Assembly (NCBI RefSeq): GCF_015207655.1
Contig: NZ_JADEWN010000001.1
Span: forward strand, 1 to 64,000
Direction of reading: 5' to 3'
DNA length: 64,000 bases
Source: Gloeocapsopsis crepidinum LEGE 06123
Lineage (GTDB): Bacteria > Cyanobacteriota > Cyanobacteriia > Cyanobacteriales > Chroococcidiopsidaceae
Shown here piece after piece: positions 33,001 through 41,221 of the stretch. Position 1 is the stretch's first letter, and each line of letters starts with the position of its first letter. A program made the position numbers and the translations under genes. Under the pieces are notes generated by a model, which did no database searches, was not told the origin of the DNA, and worked only from the letters and a program-made list of their open reading frames with translations.

Positions 33001-33256
33001 CAATAATCTGTACTAATTGCCCATCGATAACATCAAAAGTTGTCCGCAGCGTTTCGTGACGACAAGCGATCGCTTGAACACTTTGTTCTAGTGCTGAGTG
33101 ATGCAACAAACCTGTGAGTCGAAAGACTAGTGGAATTGTATAAAGAGAAGCCCTTGGAATTAATTGGTCGATGAACCACAATCGCTGTTGGGCAAATGAA
33201 GCTGGAAAGACAAACACTTCATCAACAGAATTACACTCTGTGCTTAAATCATTCAC
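30011..33256 (-). CDS. NRPS: C - A - PCP
   Basis: HHIIFDEWSSG; YVIYTSGSTGTPKGVMVAH; LTINGKIDRQALP; DNFFELGGHSLLATQLISRVR; stop overlaps the start of the downstream NRPS by 4 nt. Confidence 0.95.
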   Translation of the reverse strand: MNDLSTECNSVDEVFVFPASFAQQRLWFIDQLIPRASLYTIPLVFRLTGLLHHSALEQSVQAIACRHETLRTTFDVIDGQLVQIIAPSLMQVPFTSINLQALPALTREQVALEQIQQEIQQPFNLKQGPLFRVQLWQLNRTEHLLLILLHHIIFDEWSSGILIRELGKLYSAFVNNQPAALPELPIQYADFAHWQREWLQGEVLNTQLNYWKQQLKDVPTLNLPSAPRPLIPSYQGASQLLELPQQLLDALEQLSQQAGVTLFMTLLAAFQTLLYRYTAQTDIAIGSPIANRHRSELEGIIGFLVNSLVLRTNLAGVSFRELLNRVRDVTLAAYAHQDLPFEKLVEELQPVRSLSQNPLFQVVFALQNTPMEQLELPGLTLSAVEFEVKTTRFDLEVYMWKCTGNFRNLWGKGWQQTDGLRGVVIYNTDLFDEAAIASLRSHFQTLLTAIVTNPDTPLSALPLLTSQEQQVLMSGNGTYTNYPTACIHQLFEAQVSQQPQAIAIRAQNQFTYQQLNQGSNQLARYLQKLGKSERVGICLEQATETVAAMLAVLKAGGAYVPLDVTYPSERLRFLVEDAQVTLVITHKKEVFLNTPNVKIIDLAQEWTAIAQESEENLDTPCNVDQLAYVIYTSGSTGTPKGVMVAHRAVNRLVCQTDYIEIAPGDRVAKVANVAFDAATFEIWGALLNGAELVDIERETTLSPTDFKTALQQQHVNVMFLTTALFNQTVAEVPDAFQSLKYLLFGGEAANPDRIRTVLQHGKPQHLIHVYGPTENTTFSTWYEVQEVPENAITIPIGQAIANTQVYVLDANLNPVPAGISGEIYLGGDGLAQGYLNRPDLTADQFIFHPFDRDRNLRLYKTGDRACRCADGNIEFLGRIDNQIKVRGFRVELGEIETVLAQHPSVQTAVVNVREIAGDRQLIAYFVPQPTVVVSDRELRSFLKTQLPQYMIPAVFVPLKTLPLTINGKIDRQALPLPTITPDTILVTPSTSVEKSLVDLWCQLLGRKQVGIHDNFFELGGHSLLATQLISRVRDHFQVEIPLRSLFETPTIAQLAQKIDAVSMQAQATSDHLKQRREEIEL

Positions 33257-33408
33257 GCCTTCACCTTCTCAACCTACTCTGTATTTAAGGCGAAAGTTCT
33301 TTTGCAAAACTATGCTTTGAGATAGATTTAAAAATAATTTTCTGTTACCGACGCATCGCAAGTGAGGAAAAGCGTAGTATCAAATAAACCTCAAATCGGA
33401 GAACTCAG

Positions 33409-34857
33409 TTGACACGCTGGCGGCGGTTGTTGTTACTGCTATCTATCTTGCTGATTGGACTATCGTGGTGGGGAATCATTGCAGCCCGAAATGGATTGGT
33501 TGTGCGCTCGTTTGAACGTGAGGGTATTCCGCTGTTGTATCTTGCACCCCAACAAGCAGCTGTTCCTGGAGTTTTGATTGCACACGGGTATGCAGGTTCT
33601 AAGCAACTCATGCTAGGCTACGCGCACGTTTTGGCTCGTGCTGGTTATGCTACGATGCTATGGGATTTTGACGGACATGGCGCAAACTCAAATCGATTGC
33701 AACGATTTGAATTACAACAAAACCTCAATGTGGCACTAAATGCTTTACTAGAGCAACCGGAAGTTGATTCCACTCGCCTAGCTTTACTAGGTCATTCTAT
33801 GGGAAGTGGCATCGTGATGAATGCGGGAATTGAGCAGGTTGATTTATTTGATGCTGCGATCGCCGTTTCGCCAACAGGTGCATCTGTCACATCTCAAGCA
33901 CCGCGTAACTTACAACTTCAAGCAGGTAGTTGGGAAGGTCGATTTATTGCGAATGCTGAACGATTACTAGCTGCAAGCGGAGGTTCTAATGATAACTTTG
34001 CTACAAGTACTGCTCGCGAATTGGTAATTGTTCCTAATGCAGAACACATCACGATTTTATTTAACGACGTCAGCCATCAAGCGGCTTTACGTTGGCTCAA
34101 TACTACCTTCAACCAGTCTAGTACTAGCAATTATGTTGATCGTCGCATGGCTTGGTACGGCTTGCATCTACTTGGGTGGTTATTATTACTAACAGCAGTG
34201 ATTCCTAGTGTTGTACCACATCAACCTCACTTCAAAAAAGTTTCTTCATTAAGATGCTGGAGTGGGTTATTTCTTGCACCTTTAATTACTGCGGGCAGTT
34301 TAACACTGTTAAATCAAGTTGGGGTGGAACTTGCGGGTCTAGGAGGAGTGCAGGTAGGCGGAGCCGTTGGATTGTGGTTTTTCGTTGCAGGAATCACTTG
34401 GTTGGCGTTGCTAGCTCGTCTGCCACGTCCTACATTAAAGGCTGCAAAATGGGGATTAATCTTATTTGCTCTATTATGGATAGCATTTGGTGCAATGGCA
34501 CAAGTCGTTTGGTTGCAATGGTGGCTAATTCCAGCTCGACTGCAAATTTGGTTGCCTTTAGCTGTTGCTTGTCTACCCTGGTTTTTAGCATCTGGTATTG
34601 CCCAACAAGGAACTAAAAGCAAAGAGCGATTTGGTTGGTGGTTTGCTCAGAGCGTCATTTTAATTAGTGGCTTTTTGTTGACGTTGAACTTTCTGCCTCA
34701 ATTAGGCTTTATGTTTCTACTATTGCCTTTATTTCCACCTTTAATTGCTGTTCTCTCGTTAGTAGTTGCACTCGTCAAAGAAGCGTGGATTTCAGCACTT
34801 GCGAGTGCTTTATTCTTCGGTTGGATTCTCGCTGCTGGCTTTCCACTTTCTGGTTAG
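33409..34857 (+). CDS. Alpha/beta hydrolase with C-terminal multi-span membrane region
   Basis: GVLIAHGYAGSKQLMLGYAHVLARAGYATMLWDFDGHG, ALLGHSMGSGIV nucleophile elbow; hydrophobic C-terminal half; TTG start. Confidence 0.8.
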   Translation: MTRWRRLLLLLSILLIGLSWWGIIAARNGLVVRSFEREGIPLLYLAPQQAAVPGVLIAHGYAGSKQLMLGYAHVLARAGYATMLWDFDGHGANSNRLQRFELQQNLNVALNALLEQPEVDSTRLALLGHSMGSGIVMNAGIEQVDLFDAAIAVSPTGASVTSQAPRNLQLQAGSWEGRFIANAERLLAASGGSNDNFATSTARELVIVPNAEHITILFNDVSHQAALRWLNTTFNQSSTSNYVDRRMAWYGLHLLGWLLLLTAVIPSVVPHQPHFKKVSSLRCWSGLFLAPLITAGSLTLLNQVGVELAGLGGVQVGGAVGLWFFVAGITWLALLARLPRPTLKAAKWGLILFALLWIAFGAMAQVVWLQWWLIPARLQIWLPLAVACLPWFLASGIAQQGTKSKERFGWWFAQSVILISGFLLTLNFLPQLGFMFLLLPLFPPLIAVLSLVVALVKEAWISALASALFFGWILAAGFPLSG

Positions 34858-34858
34858 T

Positions 34859-34888
34859 GCTAATAGCTAACAGCTAATTGCTAATCGC
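34859..34888. repeat. Degenerate heptanucleotide tandem repeat (GCTAAYN)
   Basis: gctaata-gctaaca-gctaatt-gctaatc-gc between convergent genes. Confidence 0.6.
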
Positions 34889-34899
34889 TTTATTAATAA

Positions 34900-35718
34900 T
34901 TAACGTCCATAGTAGACTCGTGCATTGCTTAAGCCAGAGTTGAGGAAAAATTGATTCCACTGTTCTGCTAAAGAACGATTTGAAAATGGTCCTACTCGCA
35001 CATGAGGTCCACGCGGTTGTGTTCGCTGACTGACATCAATGACAACATTTTGCTGCAATTGCCTGATTTGATCTGCGATCGCTGGTAAACTTTCTCGTCT
35101 ATCTGGAATCACAACATAATAAGTGCGAGAATCTCCAGTAAAAGCTGTGTCGGTACCTGTGTTAAGATTGGCAATTCGTGCAACGACACCAGCCGATTTT
35201 AGTTCTTGGGCGCGTTGCTCAGCATTGGAATTTTGCTCGAATGCTCCAGCTTGCACGACTGCTCGTCCATTGTATTGTCGTACAAAGGCTTGTGGTTCAA
35301 GTTGTTTGACTTGTTCTAAAGTTGGGGAACTTGCATCATCAACATAAACTAAGTAACTTAAATTGTCACTGCTAGGAGTATTAACTCTAGGTGGTGTATT
35401 CGATGATGGTGCTTGAAAATCGAATTCACGAGGAACAAAAATCGACGCTGGTGATTGTCGTGCCCCATCTGGCGTCTGTGGTGGCGGCGGCAGGCGATCT
35501 ACGGCTTGAGATATTAAATCCTGAGATGCTAGTGCGACCTTGTTAGCTGTTGTGAACCAACCTCCTAACACGATGGCAGCAAAGGATATGATGAGTGATA
35601 GGTTAGTAAGTTGAGCAAATAAGCTGGCATTGCACAATTGATGACGTGTCTTCATCTTGGTGTGTTGTAATGCTGAGAGCAAACGGAGATTGATTTTTAT
35701 GAGTGATAAATTAGACAC
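34900..35718 (-). CDS. SPOR-domain-containing protein
   Basis: Two SPOR-like repeats: AVVQAGAFEQNSNAEQRAQELKSAGVVARI and HVRVGPFSNRSLAEQWNQFFLNSGLSNARVYYG; N-terminal hydrophobic segment. Confidence 0.8.
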   Translation of the reverse strand: MSNLSLIKINLRLLSALQHTKMKTRHQLCNASLFAQLTNLSLIISFAAIVLGGWFTTANKVALASQDLISQAVDRLPPPPQTPDGARQSPASIFVPREFDFQAPSSNTPPRVNTPSSDNLSYLVYVDDASSPTLEQVKQLEPQAFVRQYNGRAVVQAGAFEQNSNAEQRAQELKSAGVVARIANLNTGTDTAFTGDSRTYYVVIPDRRESLPAIADQIRQLQQNVVIDVSQRTQPRGPHVRVGPFSNRSLAEQWNQFFLNSGLSNARVYYGR

Positions 35719-35984
35719 TTTAGCGTCAAAATAGGTTGCTTGACTGACTAAAATGCATAAATGTTACAAAAGCAAATTACCGCTATTAGAGCCAGATCTT
35801 CAAGCGCAATTTCGCTGAGAAATATTAGAACTCTGGTGCTTATTTTACCCGTAAATCAGTAAATATACAGTAGGCGATCGCGTGCAATAAACTACTTACT
35901 CAAATTTTATTCCCTGTAGTGATAAATATTATGACTATAAAGGATGGGTCGCAGCGATCGCCTCTTGTGCTAATTCCAACTTGT

Positions 35985-36746
35985 TTAGCGTTGAATCAAG
36001 ATGAATATTGCTACAGCAAGCACAAAGTAACCAAAGCCTTTTTCTAGATTTTTTGCTGGTACAAATCGAGTGAGGTATGCTCCAATCAGGATTCCGGCAC
36101 TAGCAGCGATAGTGAAAGAAAAAAGTAAATTCCAGTTGATTGTAACTTGATCTAAATAGCCGATAAATCCTGTAACTGATTTTAGTGCCAGGATGACAAG
36201 CGATGTACCAACGGCTTCTTTCATCGATGTTTTGCCGAGTAGAACTAAAGCAGGAATCACGAGAAACCCGCCACCAATACCAACAAATCCGGTAATGATA
36301 CCAACACCGAGTCCTTCGAGTGCGATCGCTAACCCACGAAATTTGTGCTGAGAAGTTGCATTGAGTTGAGGCTTGGCTGTTCGTGCGTCTTTACGGATCA
36401 TCGAGATTGATGCAATGAGCATCATCAGTGCAAATGCCACTAACTGAATTGTGGAAGTCACAAAAGGAAAAGCCGCAATCCGCGCACCAAGATATGCTCC
36501 TAGCATTGCTGGAGGTGCAAAAAAAGTAACAGTTTGGAAATTAACGTTTTTCTGCATCCAGTGGGGAATGACACCAATGAGACTGGCAACACCCACAATA
36601 ACGAGAGTCATCGCCAGGGCTGTTTTTGTTGGTACACCCATGATATAGATTAAGGCTGGAGCCGCTAGCACTGAGCCACCACCGCCAATTAAGCCCAAAC
36701 TTAACCCAATACTTACAGCAAGAATGTGCCCAATTATCCACAGCAT
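35985..36746 (-). CDS. TauE/SafE-family sulfite/anion exporter
   Basis: GLSLGLIGGGGSVLAAPALIYIMGVPTKTALAMTLVIVGVAS and repeated GFVGIGGGFLVIPALVLLGKTSMKEAVGTSLVIL. Confidence 0.92.
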   Translation of the reverse strand: MLWIIGHILAVSIGLSLGLIGGGGSVLAAPALIYIMGVPTKTALAMTLVIVGVASLIGVIPHWMQKNVNFQTVTFFAPPAMLGAYLGARIAAFPFVTSTIQLVAFALMMLIASISMIRKDARTAKPQLNATSQHKFRGLAIALEGLGVGIITGFVGIGGGFLVIPALVLLGKTSMKEAVGTSLVILALKSVTGFIGYLDQVTINWNLLFSFTIAASAGILIGAYLTRFVPAKNLEKGFGYFVLAVAIFILIQR

Positions 36747-37298
36747 TTAATTAATCCCTGTTTGGTTGTAGGGAAGTTTGGCAAGAAGCATTGCTAAGCC
36801 GCAGTTTCCTGTTATTCCTGCAAATGTTAATCCTGCACCGACAAATCCACTGAGAATCAGGAACCAGGGAGAAATAAACACACTCAGTAAAGTGCCAAGT
36901 AAAACTAGAGATCCTGCAACAATTTGAACTTGTCGCATCAGACTAATGGGAGCATTTTTATTCACTTCTGTTGGGTAGCCAGCTTGTTTCCATGCCGAGA
37001 TTCCACCTTGAAGATGGGTGACTTGCTCAAATCCATTTGCAAGTAACTTTTGAGCTGCTTGCGCCGAACGATTACCTGATTGACAATGTATGATTAGTTT
37101 TTTGTGAGTGTTTGAGATTTCACTAGGGTCAAATTTAGATAAGGAAACGAGTTTAGCACTAGGAATATGTTCGCTTGCGTATTCCGATGGTTCGCGTACG
37201 TCAATTAGATCGACAGTACCTTCATCGATCCAGTGTTTTAATGTTTTGGCATCAACTGTTTGCAAGCGATCGCTTAGTTTCTCTTTAGTTGCAGTCAT
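36747..37298 (-). CDS. Rhodanese with C-terminal DUF2892-type membrane domain
   Basis: DLIDVREPSEYASEHIPSAKLV, IHCQSGNRSAQAAQKL, C-terminal RQVQIVAGSLVLLGTLLS...FAGITGNCGLAMLLAKLPYN; start at ATG 37298. Confidence 0.9.
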   Translation of the reverse strand: MTATKEKLSDRLQTVDAKTLKHWIDEGTVDLIDVREPSEYASEHIPSAKLVSLSKFDPSEISNTHKKLIIHCQSGNRSAQAAQKLLANGFEQVTHLQGGISAWKQAGYPTEVNKNAPISLMRQVQIVAGSLVLLGTLLSVFISPWFLILSGFVGAGLTFAGITGNCGLAMLLAKLPYNQTGIN

Positions 37299-37330
37299 AG
37301 TAATCTGAGTGTGTGGTATTGAGTAAATTG

Positions 37331-38035
37331 CTACACAGCAACAGCAACGTTGCCACAACGTTCGTTTGCTGGAACTGCTTCCATTATTTTTTGGGGATTG
37401 GGCAAGTTGAGATTGTCCATGAATTCGATAAAGTTATCGCGCGTACGTCCTACAAAGCGCGGATTCCACTGCTTTTCTTCCCTGATTGTGGATACTGTGT
37501 GTCCTCGATAATCGTGCCCAGGATAGACTAAAGTGTCGTCTGGAAGTGTAAACAGGCGCTGAGTGACAGAGTCGTATAATGTTCCTGCATCACCACTCTG
37601 AAAATCGGTACGTCCACAGCCACGAATAAATAAAGCATCACCTGTTAATAAATGCGTGTTGTTGACAAGGTATGCTATGTGGCTATCGGTATGTCCAGGA
37701 GTTGCGATCGCTTTAATTTGTACATCGCCAATTTGCAATGTTTCGCCATCTCGAATGAAGCGGTTAGCACAAGCTGCATTGGCTTTTTCTGGTACAACTC
37801 CGTGACATCCTGTGAGTTCGCGTAGTTTTGCTGTACCAGTGATGTGATCGGCATGGATGTGTGTTTCTAAGCAGTAGCGGAGTGTTAAACCTAACTCGTT
37901 AATAAGTTTGCGATCGCGTTCGACTTGTTCCACGACTGGATCGACAAGTACTGCGTCTTTTGTTTTGGCATCTGCAATGAGATAAGTATATGTTCCGGTG
38001 TTTTGATCGAATAGTTGACGAAATAGCATATACAC
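37331..38035 (-). CDS. MBL-fold metallohydrolase, ETHE1-type persulfide dioxygenase
   Basis: MLFRQLFDQNTGTYTYLIAD, ETHIHADHITGT, ATPGHTDSHIAYLV, GDALFIRGCGRTDFQSGDAGTLYDSV. Confidence 0.92.
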   Translation of the reverse strand: MYMLFRQLFDQNTGTYTYLIADAKTKDAVLVDPVVEQVERDRKLINELGLTLRYCLETHIHADHITGTAKLRELTGCHGVVPEKANAACANRFIRDGETLQIGDVQIKAIATPGHTDSHIAYLVNNTHLLTGDALFIRGCGRTDFQSGDAGTLYDSVTQRLFTLPDDTLVYPGHDYRGHTVSTIREEKQWNPRFVGRTRDNFIEFMDNLNLPNPQKIMEAVPANERCGNVAVAV

Positions 38036-38182
38036 TTGCTCCTAATTTTTCACATGAATAAACTATTAATTAGTTAATTAATAAATTGTTAATATAACTA
38101 TATAGTAGAATAACAATTAAGAAATTGCAATACTGTGAGCTAATCGCTAAGTATTTACCTAGAAAGTCTTATGATTTCATCA

Positions 38183-38575
38183 TCAAGCGCGACGTAACTT
38201 TCCTAGTTGCTCTAGCTGTTCGCTTTGCTGGGTTATTTGAATAGATAGAGAGTCACAAACCATCTCGCACAGCTCAAATAGAATCGGATTTGCAATTTCG
38301 TAGTAGACGCACACACCGCGCTGTTCGCGGGAGACAATACCCGCCTGTGTAAGAATTCTTAAGTGCTTTGAGACGTTTGCCTGTCCGAGTTCGGTAGCCT
38401 CAATAATTTCGCTCACATTCTTAGCTCCTGATTTGAGCGAACAGACAATTTGTAAACGACTGACTTCTGACAGAACCTTGAAAAATTCGGCAATCAGCCC
38501 TAATGCCGCTGGCGATAACTGTGTCATTTCAGATGCTGTTAGAGAGCCGTTATTAGAGTGCAGTGTCATATACAT
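38183..38575 (-). CDS. ArsR-family transcriptional regulator (BigR/SqrR-like candidate)
   Basis: wHTH NVSEIIEATELGQANVSKHLRILTQAGIVSREQRGVCVYYEI; Cys in RLQIVCSLKSG and in the C-terminal helix ELCEMVCDSL. Confidence 0.9.
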   Translation of the reverse strand: MYMTLHSNNGSLTASEMTQLSPAALGLIAEFFKVLSEVSRLQIVCSLKSGAKNVSEIIEATELGQANVSKHLRILTQAGIVSREQRGVCVYYEIANPILFELCEMVCDSLSIQITQQSEQLEQLGKLRRA

Positions 38576-38662
38576 TGACTAATATATTGTGAACATAACA
38601 TGAATTAGCTTTCATTTTTTATTATATAGCTATTTAGTCATAAATTTCATTGCCCCTAAACT

Positions 38663-38938
38663 TTAGCGTTTTGCTTGCTCTAAGCGAGCATCACGAATAA
38701 CATTAATGCTTCCATACAAGACAATGATTGCAATTATGCTACCGATGATTAAGTCTGGAAGCGGCAAATTTGACAAACTGACCAGGAATCCTGCCAAAAT
38801 AACACCAAAGTTGGCAACAACATCGTTCAGCCCCGCAATCAATTCAACGACAAACATCATGCCATTGATGGCAAGCAGCAAGCGGAGTGCTTAACGCTGT
38901 GCCGCATCTGCTTTTATCTGACAACCACAATCTGACAT
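38663..38938 (-). pseudogene. Cation diffusion facilitator (cation transporter) pseudogene
   Basis: MSDCGCQIKADAAQR*ALRLLLAINGMMFVVELIAG joined directly to C-terminal TM region LNDVVANFGVILAGFLVSL...GSINVIRDARLEQAKR; in-frame TAA plus internal deletion. Confidence 0.75.
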
Positions 38939-39092
38939 ATCAAGCTCCTAACACAAGTATTAAATTACTGTGAAACAGGCATTTTATTGTCCATCTTGAC
39001 CAGAAGATCTGAAATCATCCACCCATAGCCAGATATTTTTATATAAACAATTAGTAATATAGTAAATTAATGAGTTAGTGGAATAAATAAAA

Positions 39093-39548
39093 ATGCAAAA
39101 CGTCAAAAAAATTAATGATGAAATTGCAGTAGCAACAAATCAATTAACATCAGAAGATTTGCAGCAAGCAGCACAAGTAGGATATCGTACCGTATTGAAT
39201 TTGCGATCGCCTAATGAAGAGGGAGTGTTGTCAGAAGAACAGCAGTATGCAGAAGCCGCGGGACTACAGTATGTCAACATTCCCGTCAAACCTGACAATT
39301 TGAATCAAGAATTAGCCGATCGCGTGCTACAGCAAATTGAGCAATCACCAAAACCTGTACTAGCTCATTGTAAAAGTGGTTTGCGTTCTGGTGCAATGGC
39401 ATTAATGTACGTTGCCACTCGCGAAGGAATGAGTGCAAAGGAGGCAATGCAGCGAGGTCAACAAATGGGGTTTGACTGCAACGCTAATCCAGCGATGAAA
39501 AAGTTTTTTGAAGAGTACGTAACGACATACTTCCAACGCTCAGAATAG
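39093..39548 (+). CDS. DUF442/Blh-type phosphatase-fold sulfurtransferase-like protein
   Basis: LTSEDLQQAAQVGYRTVLNLRSPNEEG, active loop AHCKSGLRSGAMALMY. Confidence 0.88.
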   Translation: MQNVKKINDEIAVATNQLTSEDLQQAAQVGYRTVLNLRSPNEEGVLSEEQQYAEAAGLQYVNIPVKPDNLNQELADRVLQQIEQSPKPVLAHCKSGLRSGAMALMYVATREGMSAKEAMQRGQQMGFDCNANPAMKKFFEEYVTTYFQRSE

Positions 39549-39566
39549 GAAGCAGGAGAACGGACA

Positions 39567-40958
39567 ATGGCATTAATACTAGAACAAATTAACGTAGAAG
39601 GTCTAGCGCATTTATCGTATATTATCGGTGATGATAAAGCTGGAGTCGCAGCAGTCATCGATCCACGGCGGGATGTTGATATTTATCTACAGAAAGCGCG
39701 AGAAATTGGAGTCAGGATCGCTGATATTGTAGAAACACACATTCATGCTGATTTTGTTTCAGGGGCAGGTGAATTACAAGCACGTACACAAGCAACAATT
39801 CACGGTGGAAAAACTGCTGATTATCAGTTTGAATTGCATCAGTTGCAAGAAGGTGATGAAATTAAATTAGGAAGTGTCACTTTAAAAGTTTTACACACAC
39901 CAGGACATACACCAGAGCATATTTCCTTACTCATCTACGACTCAAAGCAAGGTAAAGAACCGTTTGCTGTGTTTACAGGAGACACATTATTCAATCTTGA
40001 TGTGGGGCGTCCTGATCTACTTGGTGCTGGAACAGAAAAGCAACTAGCTCAACAATTGTACAACTCTTTGTTGGATAAACTCGTGCCTTTGGGCGATCGC
40101 ATCGAAGTGTATCCTTGTCATGGTGCAGGTTCAGCTTGTGGTAAGTCAATTGGCGATCGCCGCCATAGTACAATTGGCAACGAGCGTATTTATAATCCGG
40201 CATTACAAGAACGTAGCAAGACAGAATTTGTTGAGTGGTTGATGCAGGATATGCCAGAACCACCACGTCACTATGCTCGTCTGAAGAAGGTCAATGCTAA
40301 GGGTGCCAAAGTGATAGGATGCGTACCTACGTTGCAACCGCTAACACCCCGAGAGTTTCAACAGGCAATGCAACAACCGAACACAGTAGCGATTGATACG
40401 CGTTCAATTCTAGCATTTGGGGGCGGACATATTCCTGGTGCAATTAATATCGCACTGCGTCCAGAGTTTCCTAACTGGGTAGGTTGGATGATCGATCCTG
40501 AGCAAACAGTGTTGTTGGTTGTTGAAAGCGAACGCGATGTCAAACTAGCAACAGAACAACTATTCCGTCTAGGATACGATCATTTAGGTGGATATCTGCA
40601 TGATGGCATGACATCCTGGCAAAATGCCGGTTTACCTTTAGATCGTGTTGGTGAATGGACGGTACAAGAGTTGCATCAACACAAAGAAGATCCTGATGTC
40701 CTTGTGCTAGACGTGCGCGGTGATGATGAATATCAAAAAGGTGCGGTTCCAGGAGCAAAACATATGTTTGTAGCGCATCTTGAGGAACATTTGCACGAGC
40801 TAGACAGGTCTAAGCATATAGTTACGTACTGTGGTAGCGGTTTTCGCGCTGCGATCGCTGCTAGTCTGCTCAAAAAGCATGGATTTGAAAACGTGACTAA
40901 CATTCCTGGCTCTTGGATTGCTTGGAAAGCAGCAGGATTACCTGTAGAGACGACTTAG
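39567..40958 (+). CDS. MBL-fold persulfide dioxygenase fused to tandem rhodanese domains (CstB-like)
   Basis: VETHIHADFVSGAGEL, HTPGHTPEHISLLI, GDTLFNLDVGRPDLLG; then a rhodanese-like domain without loop Cys (VLLVVESERDVKLA) and a C-terminal rhodanese with YCGSGFRAAIAA. Confidence 0.93.
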   Translation: MALILEQINVEGLAHLSYIIGDDKAGVAAVIDPRRDVDIYLQKAREIGVRIADIVETHIHADFVSGAGELQARTQATIHGGKTADYQFELHQLQEGDEIKLGSVTLKVLHTPGHTPEHISLLIYDSKQGKEPFAVFTGDTLFNLDVGRPDLLGAGTEKQLAQQLYNSLLDKLVPLGDRIEVYPCHGAGSACGKSIGDRRHSTIGNERIYNPALQERSKTEFVEWLMQDMPEPPRHYARLKKVNAKGAKVIGCVPTLQPLTPREFQQAMQQPNTVAIDTRSILAFGGGHIPGAINIALRPEFPNWVGWMIDPEQTVLLVVESERDVKLATEQLFRLGYDHLGGYLHDGMTSWQNAGLPLDRVGEWTVQELHQHKEDPDVLVLDVRGDDEYQKGAVPGAKHMFVAHLEEHLHELDRSKHIVTYCGSGFRAAIAASLLKKHGFENVTNIPGSWIAWKAAGLPVETT

Positions 40959-40981
40959 GACAAAACTATAACAAAGAGTAA

Positions 40982-41017
40982 GCTCTTGGGAACTTTCCGA
41001 GTTTCGATCCCAAGAGC
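40982..41017. terminator. Hairpin, likely terminator of the 39093-40958 operon
   Basis: gctcttggga (40982-40991) / tcccaagagc (41008-41017), perfect 10-bp stem, followed by CTTTTC. Confidence 0.65.
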
Positions 41018-41221
41018 CTTTTCAATCCAGTTCACTCCTCACACAACTAAGTCTAAGATTTCCTATAGGAGAAATATGAACAAGAGTGACACTTTTCATA
41101 TTGTCATCCTAAGTACAGAAAACGAAAAACACTGGCGTAGTAAGGAGAATACTCTTCAAATTTAACTCCTCTGGCTTTCTGCTTTCCCAGAAACGAAATA
41201 TTTTGTTACTGAAAGTTTTAT

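Noticed and set aside
34859-34888. CRISPR-like array
   Set aside because: Heptamer repeats are contiguous without spacers; no cas genes in the window
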